64,000 nt of DNA from positions 11,312,646 through 11,376,645 of the forward strand of contig OX393562.1 of the NCBI GenBank assembly GCA_947652115.1, in the 5' to 3' direction. Positions 47,033 through 59,190 of this stretch are shown here, one piece after another. The first letter of the stretch is position 1. Each line of letters starts with the position of its first letter. A program made the translations under genes and the position numbers. Source of the DNA: Blastomussa wellsi (Eukaryota > Cnidaria > Anthozoa > Scleractinia > Plerogyridae). Below the pieces are notes generated by a model. It ran no database searches and was not told where the DNA came from. It saw nothing but the letters and a program-made list of their open reading frames with translations.

Positions 47033-47093
47033 GCCATATAATCTGTCAAAAGTAAATCGATAAAAGACAGAATGAAATGCTTCATGTAATTAT

Positions 47094-47554
47094 TGAATAG
47101 ACCATATTCACGATAGCCGCCATGATGGTTTCATATTGAAATGCAAATTAGCCACGTTGTCTGCCAGGGGGGCAAACATTGAAATGATGCCGTTTCTCGG
47201 AAAATCGGACGGTCTAAATAGTGAAGTATCGGTAAAACCACATTTGAGAGCCAAGTTATGGGATAATGATTTCATTACAAGGTTAGTTTGAAATAGTTAC
47301 TCGATACCTTGACTTGTTAACTGCACAAGCCATTTTTTATTTGATAAAGTGCCAAAAATGCTTTCAACTTAGAATATTTAAACCGCAAAACAGAAACCAA
47401 AGAATGGCTATGAAAAAAATTATCAGACATGATTAGAAACCAGCTAAAATTGGTCGATTTAGGCTTCTTTGCCCCCTCACAAATCACGTGTCTAATTTGC
47501 ATTACAATGTGAAAACAAACATGGCGGCTATCGTGAATAAGGTCTATTCTATAG
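47094..47554. mobile_element. MITE-like element with ~30-bp inverted ends
   Basis: GAATAGACCATATTCACGAT and ATCGTGAATAAGGTCTATTC form the ends (GCCGCCATG continues the match inward). About 460 bp, non-coding, just after the host gene's last exon. Confidence 0.65.
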
Positions 47555-47631
47555 AACACAAACAGCAAAAATCAACACAAGATACAGCAAATTCACAATT
47601 AGCAGACGCGCGGAAAAACGTGTTTGTATAA

Positions 47632-47852
47632 ATAGTCCATTTTACAGTTCTGTGAAATGTAACCAGGCCTCTGTATGAACGCGAGGCTCAGGCTGACCTT
47701 GTCATGATAGAGACCAGAAACTATTTAGCATAACAACAAAACGATTTACATATCAAAAGCAAGAGGGTTTTTATCTATGCAAGGTCACCTTCAGCCTCAA
47801 TTCCACTCAAAGGCTTGGTAACTAAGCAGAGAACTGTAAAATGGCCTATTGC
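47632..47852. mobile_element. Small inverted-repeat element
   Basis: AATAGTCCATTTTACAGTTC at the left and its near complement (AGAACTGTAAAATGGCCTAT) at the right; about 220 bp. The inner flanks are also complementary in part (ACCAGGCCTC, TGACCTTG). Confidence 0.6.
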
Positions 47853-50800
47853 ACTGGGACTGAATTCCATTCTGTGAAGATGGTTGGATTGTAAATCAGT
47901 TTTTCCCATTGTCAATCTATATTTAAATCAAATTAGTATTGGTGAGTTCGGCGAAATTATCATCATCATCATCATTATCACTTATTTCCCTTATTCTCTC
48001 GATATTAAAAAAAGTACATGTAGAGTTTAAGGCTGATCCGTGAAATAAAGAAAACGAAAATTCAACATCTTTGGTCACTTTAGAACCATGTGATTGGGTT
48101 TACACTGGTGAGCCTGGAGTGAGTAAACCATGAATGAAACAGAAGCAAAGAATGGAATGTATTTTTGATAAGATAAAAAGTCGATTTTGCTTTGTTGTTT
48201 TTATCGGGTGCAACCTTTTAATGCCATTTTAATGCGCCATATGACGCACGCGAACAATAAAGTTTGATTCTTGATGGACGGTTTGTTTCACAATTTGAGG
48301 CTGATGAAGACTTCAGTCCCGAAATGTCTCGCAAACAATATCTAATATAAGAAGTAGGCAGATTTAGAGAAACAAACTTTATGATAATGTGCTGCACAGC
48401 ACCCATTTACAGTTGCCTCTTAGAAGATGGGGGCTGGAGAAGAAATGCATGCGCAGCTATTAACTGTTCTAGTTAACATAAATCTTTCATTATTAACATC
48501 AATAACCTAAGCCCACGATAGGGTCATGTGATACTGGTCAGTGGATACCTTGTTTTGACAGCTGTCAATCGATCCTAAAACTTCAGACTATCTGAAAAGA
48601 CGTTGACTATACAGTTGTTTTGAAACTATATCTGCTACAACCTCGACCCAGTCCTTTTCCAAGCGTGCGTACGGGCGGTACGTGACATCCAAATTTTCCC
48701 GGGCTCGATGGGTTTGCCAATGATAGCAATGATATTTAAGCAATTGAATAATTATGAACTGCCTTAAAAGTCTCCCATGCGAACTGTTACTAAAATGTGA
48801 GCTGACTTGGTTTATGACTGTAACAATCCTCTAGTCCAATCTTTACAATCCTCTAGTCCAGTACCTACGCACTCAATGTAGGGGCTGAACCCCGGCGCGG
48901 ATGACCATTTTTTTTTTGCAACATTTTTTATTTGTCATTACGTTACTAAGGCGCACTAATTTACAATTTCACTTTTTGACTTACTGACCATCACATAACT
49001 TACATTAATATTATCAAATACTTACAATGATGCAATGAACAGACTGAAAGATGCTTTTATAGACACCTGCAACCTCTGATGGACTTGTCTCTTGTTGCAA
49101 TGGGCACTAACAAACCAAAAATTTGGAATTTTGGACCTTCCTCAAGGACATATTAGATATCCTGGTGCTTTATGCATGAGATACGACTGGCTATGATTGT
49201 AAAAACAATGACTCTGAGTTATTTTGAGCCATTATTTCCCTTTCTGTGTTACCCTGTCCTTGTCATAAAGAAACCATTGGTCGAGAAATTTGCTATTTGT
49301 TGGAGGCAGACAGGATTGGAGAAGCAAATGTCAGTTTCTCTTTTGTTATTAGTTCTTATTAGCTAATTATTTACAATTAGTTTCACGTTCACGTTTAAAC
49401 GAGCTTTCTGCTCCAAGGTGACACGTGGGTAAATAAAGTATTACTACTAATATACAACTTTCCAACACTTGCGTTTAATTTACCTCACATAAAAAAATAT
49501 ACCGAATAGATGAAAATTGAAGTTATCAATTAACCTATATTATCGTTTTGATTGTAAACGGCTAGTGAATCTCATTTACCCCCTCAATATCCTTATCATT
49601 TCCCACCCAATTTTGTCCAAATGGTTGAAATAGTCCACGAGACGCCTGTATCGCAGGGCCAATAGGAACATCCTGCAAGCTTTAGGATTCTATTTGATTG
49701 AAACGTGAATTGTTTATTATCCAGAGGGACGGCTGTCCTTATGATCTTAAATAATAATGGAATTTTTTGTTTCGATGACTGTTGTAGAAATGTTTCGGGG
49801 ACCATTTTCCACAATCATTGTCAATTGCTTATGTTTATAGCAGTGCTAGAATACAGCTACTAGAACTGAATATCCCCGCTAAACAGTGTCCTGTGAATGC
49901 TGTAAGTTTTACTGGCGATCTTGGACGTTTTGCCGACTTTGACACGGAGAGTACACGAAATGCCATTATGAGTTAGCCACACTGATAGTTTTTCTAATAA
50001 TAAAAAATAAAGTATCTGTACCGGAAAAACTGAAGAGTGGTTGTAGTGTTTTCGTGACATCCGGGACATTAGCGCGGGAACTGTTGGTCATGTGACCACT
50101 TGGGCGTGCAACTCGTGCGTAGTTTAACCGGCGACAGAGTGTTCTTGGTGTTTTGGGCCTAAGTGGCCAGCTAGAAATATTATAGTGATGCAATTAAACT
50201 AAAGCAAAACCGTTTTTCTTTAACTTTAATTTGTAACAAACAACAATGGACTTATTTCAACACTCTCCATGTAAACTTTTAAATCAGAAACACAAGCAAG
50301 GAACACAAGTCTGTAGCCTTTGAATCCTATCTATTAGTTATTATTTTTGGGCGAGGTAGCAGCTCGTAAGGTCTCATATGAATGGCTTGCGACACATTGA
50401 GAGGACAATAGAACAAACAACAGGAACAATGCCCCTAGCCCCTAAAACAATAGCAACTGCTGCCAGTAGAATTACAAGCTTACGAGAGCTGCTACCCTAC
50501 CGTTATTTTTTTGGCTTTACGTTCCGGCGTTAGTATTCCAGTCAATGATCTACGTTTCGTTCTCTCTTGTTGGCTTAAAACATCTCAAAAAATCCCAATA
50601 ATTAGGCAGTCCATAGCCATTTCGCTTCTCTTTTTTTCTTATTAAGTGAGGAAACGCTGCGACCACGAAGCAGACGGGAAGAATGAAACGTCTGTGGATG
50701 TCTTTGGAGGGAGGACGCTTTTAGTCCATCAAGTTATTACACCATCAATTTATTACAATCAATCATTCAATCAATCAATACGTCATGCGTGTTTTAGAGT

Positions 50801-51483
50801 GCTGCATGCGATCTAAAAGTTACTTCAGGCTTTCAAAAAATTCGTGAAACAAACGCTAAATGATTTTAAAAGCGGCTTCGCGGATTCCTTTTGAACTGGC
50901 CGGTTGTCCCACTGGAACTGATTTTATCCAATCCAAGTTCACCAAGTTTGCTTGCGTTGATCGTGCCCTCGATGATTGATAAAATGAAGGGCCTGTGAAC
51001 AGATTACCCAACATTTAACAGTTAATTTAGTCAGTAAGGCACCGAGTACTCGGTAAAGCTATCCTCAAGAGAACAAAGCTTTTCAAATTCTTTAGCTTTA
51101 ATTCTTTCATTTATGATGTTTATGGCTTTACACTGTCTTTGCGTTTGCACTGTCTCAAACGTTTGATGTCGACTTGCATACCGTATTTATTGTTATTTAC
51201 AGATGACAGGTAGATATAGATAAACGTGGTATTGGTTATTGCAAATGAGTCGCTTTAATACCAAAAACACTGATGGTACCTGTCCAGAAAAAGCAAAACA
51301 ACATTTGAAATGCGATGTTTGTATATTTCGAAGGTAAGAAAGCTAGATTTCACGACGAAAATTCTGCGTTTTTCCGACGAATTTGATTACTTTTTCATGC
51401 GCGAGGTAGTCAGAGAGTTTCTATTTCACATCTTTACCATCAAATTTATACTAAGAGACCACTGAAATTTAAGTGAAACTGTA
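47853..51483. other. Intergenic DNA with no supported gene
   Basis: It contains a (CAT)n-type microsatellite near 47961-47980 and an inverted repeat at about 50350-50505 (GAGGTAGCAGCTCGTAAG and CTTACGAGAGCTGCTACCCT) that is probably a MITE. Open frames here are short with no recognisable motif. Confidence 0.45.
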
Positions 51484-51997
51484 ATGTTCATAATTCGGCG
51501 GACCAAATGTTTTACACAAAACATATATCTAATAATATCGCTGATTTTAATTGTCTTCGTATTGGCAATTGTTATTCCCGTATTTAATGGGTTAAGAGAA
51601 ACTCACTCTTCCAAGAAGTGGAAAGTCGTGTTATTCTACACCACGATATTCAGTGTCCGCCCAACATCAGTGTGGCCAGCAACATCTCTTCAAACGTGTA
51701 ACGTTCCTTGGTGCATCATATCTGAGAACAAAGAATTACTCTCCGAGAGTGACGCAGTGATTTTTCATGGCAGAGACATGCCAGAAGTACTGCCTACAGT
51801 ACGATCGACCAATCAGCGCTGGGTTTATTTTGTTCAAGAGAATCCCCATTACACTTTGCCTAAGCCTTCTAAGTATAACGGGATATTTAATTGGACAATG
51901 ACATACAAGCGGTCGTCAGATGTGTGGGTTCCTTACGGTGGCTACAGGAGAATTAAAAACACGTCTTTCCTCAGTAACCACGGCTCTGGAACATCAG
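51484..51997 (+). CDS. Alpha-1,3-fucosyltransferase, exon 1
   Basis: ATG 51484. A short basic cytoplasmic tail, a signal-anchor membrane segment at ~14-36 (IISLILIVFVLAIVIPVF), and the N-terminal part of a GT10 fold with AVIFHGRDMPEVLP and WVYFVQENPHY, where family members contact the acceptor. It ends at TNYKR-type sequence (NWTMTYKRSSDV) just before the donor-binding domain; donor CAG/GTGAGT. The enzyme would act in the Golgi, moving fucose from GDP-fucose onto glycans. Phase 1 at the junction. Confidence 0.85.
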
Positions 51998-52557
51998 GTG
52001 AGTAACCAGATTTTTTTCTTTTTATCTAGTAAGTTAAACAGGTTTTTAAAAGAGAGTTTATATCAGGAGACCTGTTTATACAGCGGACGTTTTTGGGCGA
52101 GTCGCAGTTAAGAGACTGGGCACCAATATTTTATCTCAAGCAGCTTCTCTCTTCCTATGGCCAGATGTACAAATATCTAGTGGGAATCTACGAAGTACGT
52201 GTACATTGGCCCGTGCTCTCTTATCCCACACTTTCAAGTGAGAGATAATCATCGCAGTGAATTTGAAGCCACTCATTGGGAGCGAGGTCAGGTTATTGAG
52301 TTCATATTTTTCCGTGTAGAGTACGCGACAATGCAGAGTCATGGCTAGACGGTAGTTCAAAAAGACAAGCCATGCAAGACTTACTGAAGACATATGATTT
52401 ACACTTGATTTGGCGGAGGGGTGGACGTTAAAATTAGTAATTTGAGTATGACTCACTTCAGCTGGCCCACTAATTATGTTGTGGAAAACTACATCTCTTG
52501 GAAATAACTGGAATTGTAATATTTGTGGCCTGACATAAAGAAAACATGCCTGTTTTA

Positions 52558-53791
52558 GGGACTGTGCAATAATTACCTGGAGGGGGGGGGCGTAAAATGG
52601 GTTCCAAATGGCCAAAAATTAAGTCATACCCCCCTCTCGTTAAGCAAAAATTAACTTCAACCCCCCCTCACACAATAATAACATTAAGTTTGACCCCCCC
52701 CCCCCCTCCCCCTCTCCCTTGGAAAAACAACTTCTCCCATTGATTCCCTCGTACCTAGTTAACTTGTTGAATGTCTTCATCCGGCACAAACATCACTTCG
52801 AATGACTCTTCGATGTATGTTGGAGAGTCGTTTGAAGAGTCATCAGAATCACTGGATTCCGAGTTTGTGTCGTCTTCGCATGAATTGGGAGATTCCTCAT
52901 CTTCTACAGCATCTCTGGCACAGATGTTCCCGCGTGCGTGGGTGAGAACTCGATGGATTAAATCAGCCTTGCTTCCACTTATCTTTAGACCCTTTTGCTT
53001 CAGATACATTTTCAGTTGCTTGTTTGTAAGCGCTTTTACATCGGCTTCACTTGTCCAAGAAATTTGCGGCAGAGTGTTCCTTTCTTTTATTCTCTTTTTG
53101 GCCTTCGCATCGAGGAACTCAAGGTGCTGTACATAACTTTTACAAGCCATCTCGTCCACATTGTACTGAGAACATACGTCCTGCAAAGACCTTTCTTCAG
53201 AGGTAGGCAATTTTCCCTCGTTAAACAATTTCTTGATCTGAACACTGGGAAGGAACTTGTCGATCTCGACTCCAGTGGACGTTGTCGTAGTGGATGGGAA
53301 GTACTTCTCAGGCGAAGCAGCATCAAGGGTTGGAACAGGAGAACGTTTGACTGGGAGGCCTCTTGTCCAACCCTCATTTAAGCACCCATCGCACGTTGGG
53401 GTGCATGAAAACTTTAGGTACTCGAGGAAGTACTGTCCCTGGCGAACATGATCTTCTTTCAATTTCTTAAGCTTTTCAAATAAAGCATTATCATTGTATC
53501 ATTGAAAATCAGTCCCAGATTGGTGAACTGCTCATGGCTGTGTTACTTTAAATGTTAGGTCATGCCATATGAAATTTATATAAATCAGTCCAGAAAAAAG
53601 TGAGTATAATTTTCAGTAAAATAATATCTTTGGTTTTTGAGTCATAAAGTCAGTTTTTTAGTTGCCCCCCCCCCCCACTTATTTAGAAAATTACATGTTA
53701 CCCCCCCTCCCTAAGGCTGTTAGTTTACATTGTGCCCCCCCCTCTCGTTTTACGGCCCCCCCCCCCCTCCAGGTAATTATTGCACAGTCCC
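52558..53791 (-). mobile_element. DNA transposon with TTA target duplication and SAP-domain ORF
   Basis: 1,234 bp. Ends GGGACTGTGCAATAATTACC and its complement; TTA on both sides (52555-52557, 53792-53794). A 3-bp TTA duplication is typical of PIF/Harbinger. G/C homopolymer tracts lie just inside both ends. No transposase is present, so it is non-autonomous. Confidence 0.75.
52755..53462 (-). CDS. SAP-domain protein carried by the transposon (235 aa)
   Basis: Contains a SAP-type DNA-binding helix-turn-helix (LTNKQLKMYLKQKGLKISGS) at ~145-177, a preceding helical region, an N-terminal Cys cluster (CTPTCDGC) and a Ser/Asp/Glu-rich tail. The start may lie further upstream on a lost exon. It lies in the fucosyltransferase intron, antisense to it. 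Likely a transposon-borne DNA-binding accessory factor, or a captured exon. Confidence 0.6.
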   Translation of the reverse strand: MKEDHVRQGQYFLEYLKFSCTPTCDGCLNEGWTRGLPVKRSPVPTLDAASPEKYFPSTTTTSTGVEIDKFLPSVQIKKLFNEGKLPTSEERSLQDVCSQYNVDEMACKSYVQHLEFLDAKAKKRIKERNTLPQISWTSEADVKALTNKQLKMYLKQKGLKISGSKADLIHRVLTHARGNICARDAVEDEESPNSCEDDTNSESSDSDDSSNDSPTYIEESFEVMFVPDEDIQQVN

Positions 53792-53797
53792 TTATTG

Positions 53798-54050
53798 CAT
53801 TCTCGTCCCCAGAGGCCGCGATTCGTTTGGTCAGGACCAACAATCGAGACCTCTGGGAAGGTCCAACACCGGAAGTCCGCGAATCACGGACTTCCCGTTA
53901 CTCTGCGCATGCACAAAGTCAAATCTGACAAATCTGATTGGCTGAACAACACAAAACGTGTTTTCTACCCATGCTCACAATTTGGTTACGGCTAGAGGTC
54001 GTGATTCTCGGTGCTGACCAAAAGGATCGCGGCCTCTGGGGACGAGAATG
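53798..54050. mobile_element. MITE with ~25-bp inverted ends
   Basis: CATTCTCGTCCCCAGAGGCC at the left and GGCCTCTGGGGACGAGAATG at the right. About 253 bp; it abuts the preceding transposon and lies just before exon 2 of the fucosyltransferase gene. Confidence 0.75.
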
Positions 54051-54113
54051 GTTATATTGTAAAGGGAACTCTTCATTTCCTGCTTATGCGCAGCATTGTT
54101 TCATTAGCTCCAG

Positions 54114-54712
54114 AAAGAAACTTTTCAGCCGAGAAGACCAGACTGGCGGCCTGGGCCTCAAGTCACTGTTCGTCACCAGCGTTTCTCCGTGAACAGTATG
54201 TGGAACAGCTTCAACTGGACATTCCTGTCGACATATTTGGCAAATGCAATCCTAATGCCTCTCCGTGCCCTCGAGGAAGCAAACATTGTGACGCACTGCT
54301 CAGGACATACAAGTTTTACCTGGCATTTGAAAACGGATTCTGTGAAGACTATATCACAGAAAAGTACTGGGGACAAGCTTTAGAACATGACATGGTGCCA
54401 GTGGTGATGGGTGGAGCCGCTTACAATCAACTAGTAATTCCAGAATCTTATATCAATGTACTTGATTTTCCTTCCGCCAAGAATCTGACGTCATATTTGA
54501 AATCCCTTGATAGAAATAGCACCGCATATAATGCATACTTCCATTGGAAGAAAAAGTTCGAAATTGAATCGACAGCACCACTATGCAGACTGTGCGAAAT
54601 GTTACATAACCAGTCTTTACCAAGGAAAGTATACTGGGATTTAGGGAGCTTCTGGGGGGTAAAAGAGAATTGCATGCGATCCACTTCCTACAATTTAGGA
54701 AGAGCCAACTAG
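54114..54712 (+). CDS. Alpha-1,3-fucosyltransferase, exon 2
   Basis: Acceptor GCTCCAG ends at 54113; phase fits exon 1. Contains the GDP-fucose-binding region of GT10: RNFSAEKTRLAAW, VDIFGKCN, FYLAFENGFCEDYITEKYW and VPVVMGGAAYNQ. The C-terminus has Cys pairs (CRLCEMLHN) typical of disulfides in the family. The combined protein is about 370 residues, near the usual length. The exon is preceded by a 2.1-kb intron with two transposons. Confidence 0.88.
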
Positions 54713-56086
54713 GAAATGACACGTGTACCTTTAGTCTACCCGACCTACCTCCTCCACTTCTCACTAACAATGTATTTCAAATACTTTTTACAAGTGCTTT
54801 GCTACTTGGTAATGCAGTTGAAATATTTTGAAAAATCAGAACGTTTCAGGTGGATGATTCCAAGGTCAAAACTACCAAGAGCACCGTTTTATACGCGAGC
54901 GGTGTGAAAAGTCTATATTTTGAATTGCGCGTTGATAGCGTTGTATTGAAACAGACGGAGATACAACAAAGAATAAATATTGAAACAGACGAGGAGGCAT
55001 ACCAGTCCTTGGTTAAAAAATTACCGAGGCCTTCCCTTGAGAACAACACTATAAATAGAAAAATACCAAGTGAATAAATTTATGCAACACTATATTTCTC
55101 GTGCATTTTAATTCTGCACCCGACAGTATCATCTTCGCATATAAATTCAACTCAATCAAAGAAAAATAATTTAAATAGAATTAATTTTGATTTTCTTAGT
55201 ATTTTTGCAGTCTGTACCTTCTTCAGCAGTAGCGATATACAAAGAAAAGAATAAAACTCTGATCGTAAAACAGTGGAATCTCACTGCTCAGTGAATGCCA
55301 ATGCCACAAGATTGATTGGTGTACAGTGATAAATATATTACATGTAACGAATATTAACGTGTTCATTTCTTTAAAACCTAGTTACCTTTTTGCATTGAAA
55401 ACGTAAAAGATACATGCTTCTACCTTATTCCTTAATTTATCTGTAATCCAGTTTAAATAATTCTTGGTCATAATTCTTTTCCCACTGTTTTTCTATTGAA
55501 ATAATCTACGTTTCTAATTACGTACACTGTACCAAAGGACTACTAAACCACAATTCCGAATTAACCAAGGCAGAAAATCGTAAGATTTGAGATCTGAAAA
55601 AATACAGCTTCACTCATTACTTTTCAAAAGCACCATGTTAACTAAGAAACGCTGGATAAGGTCTTCTTTTGAGAACTGCGTAAGTTTCACAGATTCTTTC
55701 TATATTCCAGACCAATATGGTATTTGAAAACTTAAAAATACAGCAACTAAATCGGGAGAAACAACAGGCAGGTACAAATTATTTTAGAAAAATAGTATGA
55801 AAACGTACAACCAGAATTCACGGTTATATCAGATTATAAAATACTCCTTCCACGTGTGTGTGTAAAGCCGAGTTTCTCTTACAGAAAGCCTGAAGCCAAT
55901 AAATCTCAGTGAGTACCAAACATCGGTCATGATAAACTAAATTGTCAATACTACTCATATTGAACTAAACAAAAGAAATCGCATCGACTTTGAGATAATC
56001 AAAATTGATTTTGTTTTATTCTCATAACCTTTGGAGTGAGTTTAAGTTTTAATGTATCGTTATTTTCATTACTACACATGAACACT
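54713..56086. other. Gap between the fucosyltransferase and SH3 genes (3' ends converge)
   Basis: AT-rich. A possible polyadenylation signal GTGAATAAATTT lies at about 55070 for the plus-strand gene. No other feature seen. Confidence 0.4.
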
Positions 56087-57361
56087 TTATTGCAAAGCTT
56101 TCAAATAATTTGACGGTGCCCAGCCAGACTTGCCTCCAATCTTTACTAGCCACCAGCCTCCTTCATCCATCTCCAGCACGTCCATTCGGTCGCCTTCCTT
56201 GAAGCTGATGCATTCGGTATCACCTTCATCAGCGTATGCTGCTACTGCCACATAGACTGTTTTGGTATTTTGTTGCCGTCCAGGAGGATTTGGTCTCGCT
56301 GGTCTCCCAGGTGCTGTTGGTTTTTTAATAACTGTTTCTAGGTACGAAGCCGGCGCCCAGCCTTCCTTACCATCTTTTGTCTTGACAAGCCACCAACCAC
56401 TATTAGAATCCTCTAAAAACTCAAATTCGTCTCCCTTGCAAAATGACAATCCTTCGCCATCATCAGAGGAGAACGACTCCAATGCTTTGCAAAGTGTTTT
56501 GTATTTGCCATGAACAGAAGTTGTGTTTGCAAGCGATGGCTTTGGTGGCACTCCGACATTCTTCGGGCGCGGTTTTACTTGAGGTTTAGCCGGACGGTCA
56601 GGCTTTTTGGGTACCGAAGTCGATAAAGACGCACGCGTTTTGACTGCAGCTTTAACAGGAGGTAACGGTAGTTTAATACGCTGCGATAGCGCGCCACTCT
56701 CACTGTTGTGTATCTTTTCCTGTTGTGTTGACGGAGCTTCCGATGTTCGTTTTGAGCCGGTTGCCTTAAGAGCTGTGGGGGGCACTGGTCTGGCAGGTGC
56801 TTCAGACTTGTTATCCGCATTGCAAGCAAGATAGCTTGACGGCGCCCAGCCTTCTCTGTCTTGTATTTTTACAAATGACCATCCATCTTCATTTTTCTCT
56901 ATTAAATGTGCTATTTGTCCTTCTTTGAATGAAATACTCCCTTCGAAATTATCCTCGTAATCCGCCAAAGTGACAAAAGTTTCGTGAACTGCAGAATCTT
57001 TGTCAGGGACAGACATTGGTGTTTTAGACATATTTGTTGAAACATTTGAAGCAGGAATTACTCTCCTGGGGTCGCTTTGTTTTGAAGGGCCGCGTTGTTT
57101 TGCTTTCTCAGGCGTTTTCTCCTTGCCTCTTTTCCCAAGATACGAGGAAGGTATCCAACCTTCTTTACCTCCGATTTTTCCCAACCACCATCCATTGGGA
57201 GCTTTGTCAACAACCTCCACCGACACACCGTTGGTAAAATTTAAGGCACCTTCAATGCCCAGAGAACGAAAGTCACCAAGGGTGAAATATTCCACTTCTG
57301 GTGACTTGGGAGTAAGTGGAGAACACGAGTCACCTAATGCCATGGTTCGCTCGTAAGACAT
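56087..57361 (-). CDS. SH3PXD2/Tks-like adaptor, C-terminal exon with four SH3 domains
   Basis: 424 open codons ending at the gene's stop. SH3 modules at about residues 25-77, 126-182, 287-345 and 366-424, each with the Trp-containing core ([20 protein letters not shown] and variants) and Pro-rich linkers between ([21 protein letters not shown]). An acceptor TTTTTAG at 57396-57395 allows the exon to extend about 33 bases upstream of the Met. Tks proteins bind phosphoinositides by PX and recruit partners by SH3 at invadopodia and NADPH oxidase. An AATAAA overlaps the stop codon. The phase of the next upstream exon I found does not fit, so a small exon is missing from the model or this start is used independently. 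Confidence 0.78.
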   Translation of the reverse strand: MSYERTMALGDSCSPLTPKSPEVEYFTLGDFRSLGIEGALNFTNGVSVEVVDKAPNGWWLGKIGGKEGWIPSSYLGKRGKEKTPEKAKQRGPSKQSDPRRVIPASNVSTNMSKTPMSVPDKDSAVHETFVTLADYEDNFEGSISFKEGQIAHLIEKNEDGWSFVKIQDREGWAPSSYLACNADNKSEAPARPVPPTALKATGSKRTSEAPSTQQEKIHNSESGALSQRIKLPLPPVKAAVKTRASLSTSVPKKPDRPAKPQVKPRPKNVGVPPKPSLANTTSVHGKYKTLCKALESFSSDDGEGLSFCKGDEFEFLEDSNSGWWLVKTKDGKEGWAPASYLETVIKKPTAPGRPARPNPPGRQQNTKTVYVAVAAYADEGDTECISFKEGDRMDVLEMDEGGWWLVKIGGKSGWAPSNYLKALQ

Positions 57362-57396
57362 GTTGGTGATGTGGAGTGGTAACTTCTTCTTAACCT

Positions 57397-58277
57397 AAAA
57401 AGGAATCAGAAAGAGTAAATCGAAACAGTTTGTGGTCGTTCAATAGTTAGATTCAGCCGATTGGACAAACTGAGCTTCACGTCGACACAAGTTTCAAAGA
57501 AACGTTCTCAGTACTTCAGCTATGGCCAAACAGATTATCCAGGGGCAAGTTGCCTCCCCTATACACGGGGCAATTTCAATATTTCTGGCCTAATTAGTTT
57601 GCTTCCAAACCACACAAGATCAAGATGTGTCGACTTGCATTGGGTGGAAAAAATGTGAGAAAGTTGAATCGGCTCGTTCAATTGTTGCCGGTCGATTCAA
57701 GTCAACTAAACAATCATGACCTTAACTGTCGAATTAACTACACTGAACCACTGAAATGTACTTTTATACATTGGAAACTTACAGAACTCTTCCTTGGAGG
57801 CACTTTCCGAGCTTTTGACTCTGTTCTGTTTGATTCTGTTCAGCACACAAAAATCAAAGAAAGAACGTTACATTCGAAGAACAACAAGACAACCCTGCAG
57901 TAACGCGAGATTTTGTCAGGGCAGAAGCTGATATTGGTTCAATGGTCTACTGATTGAGATAGGAAGCTATTAGGAACTTCGGGTCAAGAGCTAACTGATT
58001 TATATCTGCTATGTGCTGAGTTGGTAAAATACAGTATAAATCGAATCTGATGTATTGACTGTAAAGAAGCCAATGTGACTGGAAGTACTCTTGTTTAAAC
58101 GATGGATAGCGCTACCCACCGGATCAATCCCTACCGTGGATAGCGTAGTTTGCTTTGTTAACACTTATCCACTGGATAGCGATTTATTCCGTCGATAGCC
58201 TTATCCAGCGTTTGAACGACCGGGACCAGTGTACTAATGTCTGGCAGTGTCACGGGGTGTCTAATATGTATCATTAC
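57397..58277. other. Intron or gap in the SH3 gene; missing exon suspected
   Basis: Splice phase requires either one more small exon here (length 2 mod 3) or separate transcripts. I could not identify it by eye. Confidence 0.4.
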
Positions 58278-58432
58278 CATGAGGTTTAGCAGCACTCTCC
58301 ACACTGCCCCCTTGACTTAATAAACCTTTCTCTCTTGTTAACGATGCTGAGCCATGACGTATAGCTTGAAGCTGAGACGGGTCTGGTTTCTTCAGGTACA
58401 TGGCAGGTGCCCATCCCTCACGATTCTGGTAG
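58278..58432 (-). CDS. SH3PXD2-like exon: end of second SH3 domain
   Basis: Minus-strand acceptor TTCCACCAG before 58432, donor CATG/GTAATG after 58278. Codes for YQNREGWAPAMYLKKPD, the end of an SH3 fold, and a Ser-rich linker. Phase matches the exon at 60055-60169. Confidence 0.78.
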
Positions 58433-58594
58433 CTGGTGGAAGTAACAATATGAACATACAATAAGACGCGAAAAGTCCGAGTAAGGTTTGCTTGATTGAT
58501 GGACCGCTAGTTTACATAAACAAATTAAACGTGCAAAAGTTCCCCTATTCCCTACATTAATCAAACAAGAACAACTCTTCACTGGTAAATAGGC

Positions 58595-59190
58595 ACTGGC
58601 TGCCGCACAGGGTTGGTACTGGCTGCTGCACAAGGTTGTTACTGGCTGCCGCACAGGGTTGGTACTGGCTGCTGCACAAGGTTGTTACTGGCTGCCGCAC
58701 AGGGTTGGTATTGCCTGCCGCACAGGATTGGTACGGGCTGCCGCACAGGGTTGATACTGGATGCCGCACAGGGTTGGTACTGGATGCCGCACAGGGTTGG
58801 TACTGGCAGCTGTACAGGGTTGGTATACTGGCTGCCGCACAGGGTTGGCACTGGCTGCTGTACAGGGTGGTACTGGCTGCAGCACAGGGTTGGTACTGGC
58901 TGCTGTACAGGATTGGTACTGGCTACAGAACAGGGTTGGTACTGGCTGCTGCACAGGGTTGGTACTGGCTGCAGCACAGGGTTGGTACTGGCTGCTGCAC
59001 AGGGTTGGTACTGGCTGCTGCACAGGGTTGGCACTGGCTGCAGTACAGGGTGGTACTGGCTGCCGCACAGGGTTGGTACTGGCTGCTGCACAGGGTTGGT
59101 ACTGGCTGCTGTACAGGGTTGGTACTAGCTGCCGCACAGGGTTGGTACTGGCTGCCGCACATGGTTCTAATGGCTGCTGCACAGGATTGA
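58595..59190. repeat. 24-bp minisatellite, about 24 copies
   Basis: Repeat unit TGGCTGCCGCACAGGGTTGG plus TACT, with variants CTGCACAG, CAGCACAG and CTGTACAG and a few shortened units. Because 24 is a multiple of 3, long open frames appear on both strands; these are not genes. Located in an intron of the SH3 gene. Confidence 0.93.

Larger units (their letters stand above)
25770..45901 (-). mobile_element. Polinton B (degenerate, inverted relative to A, with nested Gypsy elements)
   Basis: About 20.1 kb including two inserted LTR elements. It starts AGTAGTAATGG and ends ATTACTACT, with ~370-bp terminal inverted repeats and direct repeats CTTAA outside (TCTTAA on both sides if one terminal base is assigned differently). 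Genes in order: two small Cys-rich ORFs, DNA polymerase (broken), integrase, capsid block in reverse, F-box-like relic. Capsid and integrase genes are homologous to Polinton A; the polymerase is not of the same type. Many frameshifts and deletions show it is old and inactive. Confidence 0.9.

Noticed and set aside
58595..59190. CRISPR-like array
   Set aside because: No spacers: units are contiguous variants of a single 24-bp repeat, and the DNA is animal.
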